This document shows, piece after piece, positions 37,664-47,047 of a stretch of 64,000 nt of DNA (within the stretch, counting starts at the first letter, position 1; each line of letters starts with the position of its first letter). The notes beneath the pieces were generated by a model. That model did not search any database. It worked only from the letters and a program-made list of their open reading frames with translations, and was not told the origin of the DNA. The stretch is from an uncultured Schlesneria sp. Lineage in GTDB: Bacteria > Planctomycetota > Planctomycetia > Planctomycetales > Planctomycetaceae. The DNA is taken from the NCBI GenBank assembly GCA_903871875.1, contig CAIQIR010000128.1, positions 1 through 64,000 on the forward strand. Direction: 5' to 3'. The position numbers were made by a program, and so were the translations under genes.

Positions 37664-38824
37664 TTATTGATCGCTTTTCGGTTCCGGTTCTGCGACGACC
37701 GGACAGAGCGTGATCGGCCATGTGGTTGCCGCCGCCAGTTCTTTGGCGGCCTGGAAATGCGGGACAAATAGCAGCACATCGTCGGGCGTGACGTCCGTCA
37801 GATCGACGTGGCCCAGATGCCGCCATTCTTGTTCGACCGACCAATCGATGCCCGAGTCGCCGACAGCCAATTGAAAGAAAGGGCGATCCGCTTCGGGAAG
37901 ATCATTCCAACTCGCTTCGTTGCCGTAAAACACGGGACGCGCACCGCGACTGAGCAGCCAGTCACGGCGAAGACACAGGCCGTACGGTTCAAAGTCCCAG
38001 CGGACGCGATGCGGACGAAACCGGTGCAGTGACGGAAGACGTTCGAGCGGACAGGCGGTGAAACTGATCACCTGGTGTCCGCCGCGAATCGTGCGACCCG
38101 ATGCGATCAGGCGTCGCTGAGTGACGATGCGTCGCAATGCTTGCAGTGGGGAATGATCTGCTTCGGGACGGGATTCCAACAGTCCATTGGCATACGCGTC
38201 AAACGATTCGTCCGGCCAGGGACCGGGACACCCGCGGGTTGTGTGCGTTAAGAAGGTCCAGTTGTCGTCCCGCGGCAAGGGGGCCAGCAGGCTGACAGGG
38301 TTTCGAGCGGATGTTGATCCTGGCAGAGGATCAGTGCCTCGATCATCGAGTCGCGCAAAGGGAACGCCCTGCCCGGCTGTCGGCTGCCAGGTCTCGGCAC
38401 CCCGCTCACAAAGATCTTTTCGGGCGGATTCTGCTTGCAGATTCGCTTGGTCGACCAGGATGACCGGGCGGTGCGGTTGCTGAAGTCGCTCGCGCAGCAA
38501 TTGATGTATGTTCCCCTCGGCGCGAAGGGTCAGCACATACACTACCTCGGCCGCCCCAATCACCAGTCGGTCACGCAGCGGCAGGTTCGGATCGGCATCA
38601 ACTGCATCGGTGGGGACGGTGATCGATTCGCACGAAATTCCCAGCCGGGTTGCTCCCTGTCGGACAAACTCGGCTCCAGCGGTTCCCGCGGCGACAACGA
38701 GTGTTGCTTCGTCGCTGGCAATCCGCCGCAGAATAGCGCGTAAGGCCACCAGCCATGGTTCGTCCAAAGCGATGCATCGCCGGAGCCGGGACATGACGAC
38801 GGCGACTTTTTTTCCGCGGGTCAT
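37664..38824 (-). CDS. Two-part protein: SLOG-like N-terminus, AbiGi/ART-like C-terminus
   Basis: 386 aa. Residues about 1-125 read like a Rossmannoid nucleotide-sensing (SLOG/LOG-like) domain: KVAVVMSRLRR, TLVVAAGTAGAEFVRQGATR, DRLVIGAAEVVYVL and RAEGNIHQLL. A polar linker follows. Residues about 225-386 resemble the AbiGi/DUF2971 type that relates to ADP-ribosyltransferase-like folds: ISFTACPLERL, FEPYGLCLRRDWLLSRGARP, YGNEASW and VEQEWRHLG. Both assignments are by motif feel, not search. If right, it pairs a nucleotide sensor with a toxin- or defence-like effector. 69 bp after the gspG-like gene, same strand. Confidence 0.5.
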   Translation of the reverse strand: MTRGKKVAVVMSRLRRCIALDEPWLVALRAILRRIASDEATLVVAAGTAGAEFVRQGATRLGISCESITVPTDAVDADPNLPLRDRLVIGAAEVVYVLTLRAEGNIHQLLRERLQQPHRPVILVDQANLQAESARKDLCERGAETWQPTAGQGVPFARLDDRGTDPLPGSTSARNPVSLLAPLPRDDNWTFLTHTTRGCPGPWPDESFDAYANGLLESRPEADHSPLQALRRIVTQRRLIASGRTIRGGHQVISFTACPLERLPSLHRFRPHRVRWDFEPYGLCLRRDWLLSRGARPVFYGNEASWNDLPEADRPFFQLAVGDSGIDWSVEQEWRHLGHVDLTDVTPDDVLLFVPHFQAAKELAAATTWPITLCPVVAEPEPKSDQ

Positions 38825-38893
38825 GGCCGATCCCAACCGAAGAACAGACTGATCGAGATCGGTCCAGAGCAGTCGCGATGATCTGCAATCCGG

Positions 38894-39361
38894 TTACTGC
38901 TCGCTCCAGTTGTTGATGTCGTCGCCGCCTCCTTCTTCGTTTTGCTTGTTCTGCCCCGACGACCAGATGGCGGGCTTGTCGATTCCTGACGACTTGCTGT
39001 TGGGATATTCATAGTTCAACGGCATGTTCCAGGCGTCCTTCGGCACTTTTTCGACGAACGCCGCCATCGGCTTTCCATCTTTATCCGAGCCCGGATTCAG
39101 CATTGCGTTGACGTCACGCGGCCATTCGCCGTCGTGGGCCACGGCGTATTGTTTGGCAATATTTTCGAACGCGGCAATATTGCTTTTCGTCGTCCGCTTT
39201 AAGGCATCCTGTTGTCGAGCCAGCAGGTTCGGGATGACCATGGCCGCGATCACTCCAAGAATCGCCAGCACCAGCAAGACTTCCGTCAAGGTAAATCCGT
39301 CCGGCTGCCGCAGCGAAGGGCCAGGGTGCTGCAGCGATGGATTCGATGAATTTCGTTTCAT
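38894..39361 (-). CDS. gspG: Type II secretion pseudopilin GspG-like
   Basis: 155 aa. A prepilin leader cut before Phe in DGFTLTEVLLVLAILGV (Glu at +5), a long N-terminal helix, then the major-pseudopilin body with DAWNMPLNYEYPN and the GGGDDINNW tail that binds calcium in GspG. It would assemble in the inner membrane/periplasm. No other secretion gene is present in the window, so it is an orphan. The leader before the cleavage site is long (about 21 residues, MKRNSSNPSLQHPGP). Confidence 0.88.
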   Translation of the reverse strand: MKRNSSNPSLQHPGPSLRQPDGFTLTEVLLVLAILGVIAAMVIPNLLARQQDALKRTTKSNIAAFENIAKQYAVAHDGEWPRDVNAMLNPGSDKDGKPMAAFVEKVPKDAWNMPLNYEYPNSKSSGIDKPAIWSSGQNKQNEEGGGDDINNWSEQ

Positions 39362-40051
39362 GATGATTTCCGTCCCGATTCTGAAAGGGCTTGTCGGTTA
39401 TTGAGCTTAACCGATGGCATTTTAGACGTTTTATGAACGCATAACAGCGTGATGATCAGATTCAGTTTGAATTCAGGTCTTGTCGGTTTGCCATAGAGAC
39501 ATCGGGTATCGGCATTTCCGCTCGCTGCCTTGGCAATCGTAGTATCCTCATCTTTCGGTCGCCGATACAAGAAAGAGGCATTTTGTCGCGAATCAAAACG
39601 GGGCCGTCACGAGTCGCGGGCGAGGCAACAATTCTTCACCGGGCGGATTCCTGACGATCACGTCGAATTGATCACTGCAGTGGACCTCGGCGTCCGGTTC
39701 TTGAAATTTTGCCGCCGAATCGCGATTTGACTCGGATTTCGTGGGCATGACACGCTCGAAAAAACGTGGGCGGGTTGATGGGCCAATTTTGATGGGTTAT
39801 AGCGAACGACTGTCCAGGCACGCCACAAAGCGGCTTGTTGGATTTGATCGGTCTTTTGCGGAGATGCGCAATTTGACACTCGGAATTGGCCAATCAAAAC
39901 AATAGTCTGTAGAATCCCGAAGCGTTGTTGTCACCCGGTCCCTCTGGTGGGCCGTTCTTGGCGGGCACGCATTTTCGGATGATCTTGATCGTTTGCTCGA
40001 TCGAGTGTTGAGCCTGATGGGGCAGTTTCGTCCTTATAATACCTGACTCAA
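39362..40051. other. Intergenic, 690 bp
   Basis: Divergent region between gspG and accD. Several short ORFs look random. A consensus -10 box lies just before accD (separate entry). Nothing else seen. Confidence 0.45.
40035..40040 (+). promoter_or_regulatory. Consensus -10 box before accD
   Basis: TATAAT at 40035-40040. No good -35 at 16-18 nt; TTGAGC at 40008 is 21 nt away. Predicted start near 40047, only about 5 nt before ATG 40052 and 20 nt before ATG 40067, neither with a strong Shine-Dalgarno. Confidence 0.4.
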
Positions 40052-40942
40052 ATGGAACTACAGCGGATGAGTTCGGATACTCCTCCTCAGCAACGAGACG
40101 TTCACAGCACCGAGCTCAACGGTGAGGCTCCTCGAAAAAAACGAGGCGTTCCCGAGGGGTTGTGGATTCAATGTGAATCGGACTCATGTCGACACACGGT
40201 GTACCGGAAACAAGTCGAAAAGAACTTGTATCTGTGTCCCGATTGCGGCCACCATTTCACCGTTCCCGGACGTGTCCGGATTCAGCAATTGCTGGACGAA
40301 GACAGTTTTGAAGAGTGGTTTGATAACCTGACTTCGAAAGATCCGCTGGGCTTCGTCGATTCCAAGCCATACAAGGATCGTCTGGTCTCGGAACAGCGAA
40401 AAACCGGGCTGAAGGATGCCTGCATCGCGGGTCGTGGATACATGCGAGGCCGTCCGCTGGTGTTTGCGTTGACCGATTCGTCGTTCATCATGGGCAGCAT
40501 GGGCTCCGTCGTCGGCGAGATGCTGACGCGATCCGTCGAAGAAGCCACTCGTTTGAAATTGCCGCTGGTGATCGTCAGCGGATCAGGCGGTGGGGCACGG
40601 ATGCACGAAGGAATCTTGTCGCTGATGCAGATGGGAAAAGTCAGTGCAGCCTTGGGCCGGTTCCAGGCTGCAGGTGGACTTTATATCTCGGTGCTAACGA
40701 ATCCGACCATGGGCGGCGTCGCGGCAAGTTTTGCGTCTCTGGGTGACATTACGCTGGCCGAACCGAAAGCCCTGGTGGGCTTTGCGGGACCGCGTGTCGT
40801 TCGTGCCACTTGCAAGATTGATCTGCCGGCCGGTTTTCAAACCAGCGAGTTTCTGCTGGAACACGGTTTCGTCGACCGAATCGTTCCACGACCGGAACTG
40901 CGTACCGAAATTTCGCGGTTAATCGATTATTGCGGGATGTAA
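40052..40942 (+). CDS. accD: Acetyl-CoA carboxylase carboxyltransferase subunit beta
   Basis: 296 aa. With AccA it transfers the carboxyl group from carboxybiotin to acetyl-CoA to make malonyl-CoA. N-terminal zinc ribbon C41, C46, C62, C65 (so CX4C then CX2C, whereas E. coli has CX2C twice). Crotonase-like core with [12 protein letters not shown] and [14 protein letters not shown], and GPRVVRATC. Start at 40052 or 40067 is open. Monocistronic; accA is not in the window. Confidence 0.93.
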   Translation: MELQRMSSDTPPQQRDVHSTELNGEAPRKKRGVPEGLWIQCESDSCRHTVYRKQVEKNLYLCPDCGHHFTVPGRVRIQQLLDEDSFEEWFDNLTSKDPLGFVDSKPYKDRLVSEQRKTGLKDACIAGRGYMRGRPLVFALTDSSFIMGSMGSVVGEMLTRSVEEATRLKLPLVIVSGSGGGARMHEGILSLMQMGKVSAALGRFQAAGGLYISVLTNPTMGGVAASFASLGDITLAEPKALVGFAGPRVVRATCKIDLPAGFQTSEFLLEHGFVDRIVPRPELRTEISRLIDYCGM

Positions 40943-41101
40943 TTCGTACCCCGATCTGGCATAAGATTTCGGAACGAACTTCATCACGGTCGCGATCCGA
41001 TGACGAAGGTGTGCTACGGGAAAATCATGCGATAATTGACAGTTGAGGGCCACCGCGGGACATGGGAAATTTCATCTGGAATCTGATTCTGAATCGATCT
41101 G

Positions 41102-41989
41102 ATGCTGAATTTTTTGAAACATCTGCTCAGTCGTAAGCCAAGAACCGCCAAGGTGGATATTGGGGCCCGTTTCCAATTGGTGGCTCGCGTTGGACAAGGG
41201 AGCATGTCCAAGGTTTGGCGCGCGGTTGATTTGCGAACCTCGAAAACGGTCGCTTTAAAGATCCTCGATCTGGAAAAAACCAAGCGATTAGAATCGCGTT
41301 TTTTGAAGATGAAGGATCGGAAGCCGACCGAAGGTGAGATCGCCATCACGCTTAAGCATCCTCATATTGTGCGGACGCTTGAATTTGGCGTCACGACCAA
41401 AAACGAGCAATTCCTGGTGATGGAATTCATCGAAGGTACGTCGCTTAGTTATCTTGTTGATGTTCAAAACGAGGTGATGAAAAAGAATCGCCTGCGAATG
41501 ATCGTGGAACTCGGCGAGGCGATTGAATATTTCCACCGACAAAACTGGATTCATCGGGATATCTGTCCTCGTAATATTGTGGTCGATCAGAATGCGTCGA
41601 TCAAACTGATCGATTTCGGCCTGGTGGTTCCCAACACTCCCGAATACCAGGCGCCGGGCAATCGCACTGGTACCGCAATCTATATGGCGCCTGAATTGAT
41701 CAAGCGCCAGCGGACCGATCAGCGAATTGATATTTTCGCCTATGCGGTCACCTGCTTTGAGATGTACGCGAAAGAGCTGCCGTGGCCGGGCGGCGAAACG
41801 CTGGAAGCCGTGGTGCAACACATCAATCTACCGCCCAAGGATCTGCGAAAATTGGTCCCTGATATTGATCGGGTCGTGGCGAAAGTGATCATGCGAGGCT
41901 TGGCCCGTGATCCGTCCGATCGATGGCAAACAATGGGGCAGATGCTGGCGCCATTACGCGAAGCGTTAGCAAAATCGAAGTCGGAGTGA
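41102..41989 (+). CDS. Small soluble Hanks-type protein kinase, atypical loop
   Basis: 295 aa, a bare kinase domain with no membrane segment or sensor. Glycine loop VGQGSMSKVW (30-39), ATP Lys53 in VALKIL, catalytic loop HRDICPRN (151-158), DFG at 171-173 and YMAPEL. The catalytic loop has Cys155 where Ser/Thr kinases nearly always have Lys (HRDxKxxN), while the base D153 and N158 remain. Activity may be altered. No phosphatase or substrate gene is adjacent. Confidence 0.87.
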   Translation: MLNFLKHLLSRKPRTAKVDIGARFQLVARVGQGSMSKVWRAVDLRTSKTVALKILDLEKTKRLESRFLKMKDRKPTEGEIAITLKHPHIVRTLEFGVTTKNEQFLVMEFIEGTSLSYLVDVQNEVMKKNRLRMIVELGEAIEYFHRQNWIHRDICPRNIVVDQNASIKLIDFGLVVPNTPEYQAPGNRTGTAIYMAPELIKRQRTDQRIDIFAYAVTCFEMYAKELPWPGGETLEAVVQHINLPPKDLRKLVPDIDRVVAKVIMRGLARDPSDRWQTMGQMLAPLREALAKSKSE

Positions 41990-42271
41990 TCAAGAACGAT
42001 TCGGCACAGGTGAAATTCTGTTCGTATTGTCAAGTAATCCACCGAATTGGGTTGGCATTCTGGGCGAATAAAACTTACTGGGACGTTTGACATCTAACAT
42101 CTCCCTGATATTCTGCATCCGACGCAGACGGGAAAGACGGAGAATTTTCTCTAGTCCGACAACTGCCTCTCAAACGGTTTCGAGGAACTTGGAGCCGTGC
42201 GAGGACAAGCGAGACGCCGGAGGTCGGCGAACTCACGGTCGGACACCCGTATTCATGTGAAGGAGTTTAGT

Positions 42272-42601
42272 ATGAGTCGCGCATTTGGTATGTTGGCCGT
42301 TGTGGCTGTCCTGTTCTCGGTGACCTCGTCGGCGGAAGCTCGTTGCTGCCGTCAACGCTGCTGCAAACCAGCTCGTGTTCACTGCTGCCGTCAACGCTGC
42401 TGTGCTACACCAGCCCCAGCTTGCAACACCTGTACGACCGGTTGCAACACCTGTGGTTCGAACATCGTCACCACCGGCTGCACCAGTGGTTGCAGTGCTG
42501 CTCCGGCTGCCGCCGCTGCTCCCGCAGCTGCTTCGCCAACCCCAGCCGCAACGAACGCTCCGGCTCCTCCAGCCGAAGCTCCAAAGCCCGCGACCAACTG
42601 A
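42272..42601 (+). CDS. Small Cys-rich secreted protein
   Basis: 109 aa. AAGGAG sits 7 nt before ATG 42272. Signal peptide MSRAFGMLAVVAVLFSVTSSAEA, then a mature part with about 18 Cys in pairs (CCRQRCCKPARVHCCRQRCC), CNTCTTGCNTCGS, and a C-terminal Ala/Pro-rich tail. The CCRQRCC unit is repeated. No family name, but it shares the flavour of planctomycete envelope Cys-rich proteins. It is followed by an intrinsic terminator, so it has its own transcript. Confidence 0.8.
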   Translation: MSRAFGMLAVVAVLFSVTSSAEARCCRQRCCKPARVHCCRQRCCATPAPACNTCTTGCNTCGSNIVTTGCTSGCSAAPAAAAAPAAASPTPAATNAPAPPAEAPKPATN

Positions 42602-42632
42602 TTCAGTTGGTCACGACGCCGTTCGTGATTTG

Positions 42633-42668
42633 AAGGGTTCGTGCTGTTTCCAGTGCGAGCCCTTTTTT
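42633..42668 (+). terminator. Rho-independent terminator
   Basis: Left arm AAGGGTTCGTGCTG (from 42633) pairs with CAGTGCGAGCCCTT (42651-42664), two G-U pairs and one mismatch allowed, loop TTTC, then a run of T's to 42668. It ends the Cys-rich gene. Confidence 0.75.
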
Positions 42669-42819
42669 CGTTTCATCGGTCTCACTTGAGTGCCGTCAAC
42701 GACCTAAGGGACCGGCATGAAAACGGCCTCGACGGTCTGTTCGAGTCTTGATTCGCTGGAACGAGTCTGTTACTGGGGTGGAGAGCCATCAAACATCGGG
42801 GCTTCTCACGGAATTTTAC

Positions 42820-43338
42820 ATGGAATCGAATCCGTTCGCCGTTCTTTCGTTGATCGTGGCTCCGGCGATCCTGACCAATGCGACCTCGGTGCTGATCATG
42901 AGTACCAGCAATCGATTGGCGCGAGGTGTCGACCGCGCCCGCGAAATCTCGAAACAGCTGGAAGGGACGAACGAGTTTTCCGGAGAGGAGCCACAACGCC
43001 GGCTGCGTGAACTCGCGGCGGCCGAGCAACGGACGCTGCTGCTGCTTCAATCCTTACGCAGTTTTTACGTGGCGCTGGGTGGGTTCGCTTCCGCGGCTTT
43101 TGTGTCGCTGCTGGGAGCTGTTCTTGCGCCAGTGGAAGTCGAGAAAGTGGTGCTGGTACTGGAGATCGCGGGAGTCGCCACAGGGCTCATCGCTGTCAGC
43201 GCCATGGTCAACGGCTCGTTGCTGTTGCTGCGAGAAACGAGGATTGCCGTGCGAGTGATTAATGAACGAGCGGCGACCGTTCGAGAACGCGTCGCTCGCG
43301 GACGTCACTTTGCCACCGAGGGCGACGCCAATCTTTAG
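42820..43338 (+). CDS. DUF2721 family membrane protein
   Basis: 172 aa from MESNPFAVLS. Three hydrophobic segments: FAVLSLIVAPAILTNATSVL, FYVALGGFASAAFVSLLGAV and LVLEIAGVATGLIAVSAM, with a charged helix between the first two (RLARGVDRAREISKQL). This is the DUF2721 layout; function unknown. A TTG start at 42748 gives a longer form without support. Confidence 0.7.
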   Translation: MESNPFAVLSLIVAPAILTNATSVLIMSTSNRLARGVDRAREISKQLEGTNEFSGEEPQRRLRELAAAEQRTLLLLQSLRSFYVALGGFASAAFVSLLGAVLAPVEVEKVVLVLEIAGVATGLIAVSAMVNGSLLLLRETRIAVRVINERAATVRERVARGRHFATEGDANL

Positions 43339-43355
43339 GCGTCCCTCGCGATCAA

Positions 43356-44072
43356 TCAACCGGCCCAGCGCGGCATCTGGAACCAGGCTTCCTTCAAGCG
43401 GCGGCGTGCCAGACGATATTCGGGATAGAATTGTCCGACCAGTTTCCAGAAGTGGCGGGAATGATTCATTTCCCGCATGTGACAGAGTTCGTGAATCAAC
43501 ACGTAGCGAACGAGATCGGTGTCGACAAAGAGCAGCTTCTGATTCAAACTGATCGTGCCGGTGCTCGAGCAGCTGCCCCAGCGGCTTTTTTGGCAGCGAA
43601 TGGCCGTTTGCACAAAGGCGATTCCCGTTTCGGCACTCAGGCGGCGGACCCACGGAACAAGGATCGTAAAGGCCTGCCGATGCGTCCATCGCTGCAAGAC
43701 TGAATGACAGGCGGCCAGGTTGTCGACCGGCCCGCAAATCTGCAGGTGACCGTTACCATCGTCAGTCAGGGTGATTTTTCGGGAAGGCTTAGAAACATAG
43801 TCCACCATCCAGGTCCGGCCGACGGAAGGCAGGCTGATCTGGGCCGGCCGAGTTTCAATCGGTTCGGCTGTGCGGCGTTCGCGGGCTTGTTCCACCTTGG
43901 CCAACGCTGATTGGACCCACTCGTGCTTTTCATGCAGAAACGTCGGAATCAACTGACGATTGAAGCCACGTGGTACAACAACTTCCAGGCCTCGATCGAC
44001 AGTCACCCGCAGGCTCATGTATTTCGCACGAGCACTTTCGCGAATCTGATAGTCAAAATGAGGCCCGGCCAT
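43356..44072 (-). CDS. YgjP-type zinc metallopeptidase (M48-like)
   Basis: 238 aa. Zinc motif HELCH in VLIHELCHMREMNHS with a further His (RHFW), preceded by RWGSCSSTGTISLNQKL, the hallmark of the YgjP/DUF45 family. The N-terminal strand-rich part (KYMSLRVTVDRGLEVVVPRG) is also typical. Cytoplasmic, with no signal peptide. Biological substrate unknown; often near restriction or repair genes elsewhere, but not here. Ends 18 bp from the end of the convergent DUF2721 gene. Confidence 0.87.
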   Translation of the reverse strand: MAGPHFDYQIRESARAKYMSLRVTVDRGLEVVVPRGFNRQLIPTFLHEKHEWVQSALAKVEQARERRTAEPIETRPAQISLPSVGRTWMVDYVSKPSRKITLTDDGNGHLQICGPVDNLAACHSVLQRWTHRQAFTILVPWVRRLSAETGIAFVQTAIRCQKSRWGSCSSTGTISLNQKLLFVDTDLVRYVLIHELCHMREMNHSRHFWKLVGQFYPEYRLARRRLKEAWFQMPRWAG

Positions 44073-44391
44073 ACGTGTCCAACCTTCGACGCGATTTAAT
44101 CCGAGGTGTCTGTCTTGCCTGAAAACGGATTGTCCGGTCGGGCAAATGCCCGCAGCCGTCGGAATCTCGGCAAGTTCTAAAGAAAAGTCCGATTTGACGG
44201 AAGAGGCATTCGTCAGAATGGGGCGGTAGACACTCTTTGAGGCAGCGGTGCTTTGACGTCCCCCGTGAACTTAGCGAAGCCCCTTTCGTTCAGCGAAATT
44301 CACCGGCGGACGGTTTAAAGAGTGGCTGGGTGAACAGTGGTGGCCTAAACTGAGTTTTGCTCTCCACTCACAGATCTTCTGCGAAACGTCG
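44073..44391. other. Intergenic, 319 bp
   Basis: Divergent region. A small stem CGGGCA/TGCCCG at about 44138-44151, nothing else recognised. Confidence 0.35.
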
Positions 44392-45054
44392 ATGAATTAT
44401 TTCACGCATGCCTTGAACCATCTCGATCGCCCCTATTTCATGGCAAGTACCGCCATCCCCGATTGGCTTTCGGTCATCGATCGAAAAGTTCGTCTACGTC
44501 CGCGGTTGCTGGAACCCTGGCTGAATCCCGAACAGGGAATCCAATCGCAAATTGCGGCGGGGGCTTTGCGACACCTGACCGATGATGATTGGTTTCATAC
44601 GACGCGAGGGTTTGTGGAAGTGACTGGTGAACTGACCCTTCAATTTCGGCAGTATCTGGGTGCCGACGACCAATATCACTGCGGCTTCCTGGGCCATGTC
44701 GGTATGGAACTGCTGCTCGACGGTGTGTTGATGCAAATGTATCCGACGCAATTCGAGGACTATTGGCGCATCCTGGAATCGGTTGACTCAAAATTGATTG
44801 AATCGGCCGTCAATCGAATGGCGAAATTCCCTGCCGAACGACTGGCATGGTTTATCGACCTTTTTCGTCGGGAACAGTTTCTACGCTGCTATGCAGATGA
44901 CCAGTCACTGCTGCGACGCTTGAATCAAGTATTGATGCGAGTCAAACTGTCGCCGATCCCTGCGGGCGCGGTTGAGGTGGTTTCGGTCGGACGGTCACTG
45001 GTCCGCCAGAGATTGCGTGACTTGCTGCCTGCCGAGCGCTTCCATTTACCGTGA
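44392..45054 (+). CDS. Hypothetical protein, ACP-phosphodiesterase-like N-terminus
   Basis: 220 aa. Begins MNYFTHALNHLDRPYFMAST and continues with IPDWLS and GALRHLTDDDWFH, a His/Asp pattern that recalls the AcpH (acyl carrier protein phosphodiesterase) family, an HD-like helical fold. The rest is helical, with GHVGMELLLDG. If the relation is right, it could hydrolyse phosphopantetheine or another phosphodiester. No membrane segment. 40 bp before the isomerase gene. Confidence 0.5.
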   Translation: MNYFTHALNHLDRPYFMASTAIPDWLSVIDRKVRLRPRLLEPWLNPEQGIQSQIAAGALRHLTDDDWFHTTRGFVEVTGELTLQFRQYLGADDQYHCGFLGHVGMELLLDGVLMQMYPTQFEDYWRILESVDSKLIESAVNRMAKFPAERLAWFIDLFRREQFLRCYADDQSLLRRLNQVLMRVKLSPIPAGAVEVVSVGRSLVRQRLRDLLPAERFHLP

Positions 45055-45094
45055 ACTGCTGACGAATAAATCAATTTCTTGAGGTTGACCTGCT

Positions 45095-45937
45095 ATGAAG
45101 TATGGAATGAACATGCTGCTTTGGACGGCCGACGTGACCGAAGAGCATTACGGGATCCTCGAGAATCTGAAGCAGTGGGGCTATGACGGGGTCGAGTTGC
45201 CGATCTTCGATCTGGACGTGGCGAAGTATTCGAAACTCGGCAAAAAGCTGGATGAAATTGGCCTGGAACGAACGGCGGTCACTGTTTGTTCAGATGCCGA
45301 CAATCCGATTTCCGCTGATGCATCCGTTCGGGCCGCCGCACTGACTCGGCTCAAGCAGGCGATCGACGCCGTCGCCGCAGCGGGTGGCACGCTGTTATGC
45401 GGTCCGATGCATTCGGCTCTGGGGACGTTCAGTGGCAAGGGAGCAACCGCCGAGGAATGGAAATGGGCATTGGACGGGCTGACGAAGGCGGCCGACCATG
45501 CCCAAAAGAACAAAGTCACGCTGGTCTGCGAATATCTGAATCGGTTCGAGTGCTACTTTCTGACCAGCGCGGCCGATGACGCGCGATTCTGTCGCGAAGC
45601 CAATCATCCGAATCTGAAGATGATGTATGACACGTTTCATGCGAACGTGGAAGAAAAGGATCTGGCGGCGGCGATGCGTGGTTGCTGGGACCAAGTCGTG
45701 CATGTTCACATCTCGGAAAATGATCGTTCGACTCCTGGCGAAGGACATGTCGACTGGAAGACTACCTTTCAAACGCTCAAAGAATTGAAATACGACGGCT
45801 GGTTGACCGTCGAAGCCTTTGGTCTGGCGCTACCGGAACTTGCCGCCGCCACAAAAATCTGGCGACGAATGTTCCCCACCGAACAATATCTCGCCCAGAA
45901 CGCGCTGGCCTTCATGAAGAAGATGATGGCGAGTTGA
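45095..45937 (+). CDS. Sugar isomerase/epimerase, AP-endonuclease-2-like TIM barrel
   Basis: 280 aa, the length of D-tagatose 3-epimerase / allulose epimerase-like enzymes. Metal and catalytic residues likely in CEYLNRFECYF (first Glu), MMYDTFHAN (Asp, His), HVHISENDR (His) and LTVEAFG (second Glu). It would interconvert ketoses at C-3 or similar; exact sugar not readable. GAGG upstream of the ATG. Co-oriented with the AcpH-like gene. Confidence 0.85.
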   Translation: MKYGMNMLLWTADVTEEHYGILENLKQWGYDGVELPIFDLDVAKYSKLGKKLDEIGLERTAVTVCSDADNPISADASVRAAALTRLKQAIDAVAAAGGTLLCGPMHSALGTFSGKGATAEEWKWALDGLTKAADHAQKNKVTLVCEYLNRFECYFLTSAADDARFCREANHPNLKMMYDTFHANVEEKDLAAAMRGCWDQVVHVHISENDRSTPGEGHVDWKTTFQTLKELKYDGWLTVEAFGLALPELAAATKIWRRMFPTEQYLAQNALAFMKKMMAS

Positions 45938-46018
45938 GTTCGTACGACCAGACGATGATTTGTTGTTGTGAAGCCGGGGTCGGGCGGATCAGATCCGCGT
46001 CTCGACGTCAGGTCGTTT

Positions 46019-47047
46019 TCAGTGGCTCTCGTTTCGTCCGCGTTTTTCGTCTGCAGACCGCCGAGCCAGTCGCGCGGCCATGACGGAACGCAGCACGCGA
46101 AACGTGACGAAATAGAGTGCCCGCATTGCGAACTGCAGTAATTGCAGCACCGTTCGAGTCGGCCAATTGGCCGACTCGGCGACCACACGACATTCCGCTT
46201 GCAGCACCTGGTTCGCTTCGATGATCGTCGACAATTGCTCATGAGCAATCGATTGACGATATTCTCGAGCCCATTGTTCGACATACTTTGCCGGAAAGAG
46301 TGCACGGTACGCATCCGATCGCATCAACTCGACGGCACGATCGACAATGCGCAGCGCTTTCATCGGATCGGAACGAGTTGATTGCGAGACGCTGCCCGGC
46401 AAAATCGTCCATTCCATCGCGGGATGGGGCCAGTAACACAGGCCATGCCGCAGTCCAATCACCTGGATCGCAAACGTATCGCCCCAGGAACTCAAATCGG
46501 CACGGATCCCACCAAAATCCAGCAATGGCCGTATTCGGAAGATCGTTGCCGCGGAGAGAGAATGCGTCGCCGGTTCGACCATCAGCACGTCGCGCAAATA
46601 CCGCGACGGCTCCAGAAACTCCGCCTGGTTAACTCGAGTCAGTTTGCAGGTCCACAGAGGACGGCCGGATGGATCGACGCTGACAAACTGACCACAAATA
46701 AGACCTGTGGTCGGATACTGCTCGGCCATTCGCATCGCTCCCTCGAAGAAGCCAGGCAGGACGCGATCGTCGGCAGCACCACCATAAAGAAAATCGCTTG
46801 TTGCCGCTTCGATTCCCCGCTGAAACGAGGCATGGATCCCCAGATTTCGTTCGTTCTGAAGGAATCGGATCGATGGATATCGTTCGACCCAACCACGAAT
46901 CACGGACACACTCTCATCCGTCGAACAGTCGTCGATAATGATAAATTCGTCGGCAGGACGGGACTGCGTCAGCACCGCTTCAATCGCGCGCGCGATGAAT
47001 CTTCCATGATTGTAGTTGCAGATAAGGACCGTCAACGTGGAGGGCAT
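46019..47047 (-). CDS. Glycosyltransferase family 2
   Basis: About 342 aa from MPSTLTVLICNYNHGRFI (a start at 47125 is possible). GT-A fold with NYNHG, IIIDDCSTDES and a DxD-like DD in YGGAADDRVLPG. After the catalytic domain comes a helical tail with a hydrophobic stretch (MRALYFVTFRVLRSVM), perhaps membrane-associated. It adds one sugar to a glycan or lipid acceptor. Marks the left end of the polysaccharide region. Divergent from the HAD gene. Confidence 0.87.
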   Translation of the reverse strand: MPSTLTVLICNYNHGRFIARAIEAVLTQSRPADEFIIIDDCSTDESVSVIRGWVERYPSIRFLQNERNLGIHASFQRGIEAATSDFLYGGAADDRVLPGFFEGAMRMAEQYPTTGLICGQFVSVDPSGRPLWTCKLTRVNQAEFLEPSRYLRDVLMVEPATHSLSAATIFRIRPLLDFGGIRADLSSWGDTFAIQVIGLRHGLCYWPHPAMEWTILPGSVSQSTRSDPMKALRIVDRAVELMRSDAYRALFPAKYVEQWAREYRQSIAHEQLSTIIEANQVLQAECRVVAESANWPTRTVLQLLQFAMRALYFVTFRVLRSVMAARLARRSADEKRGRNESH

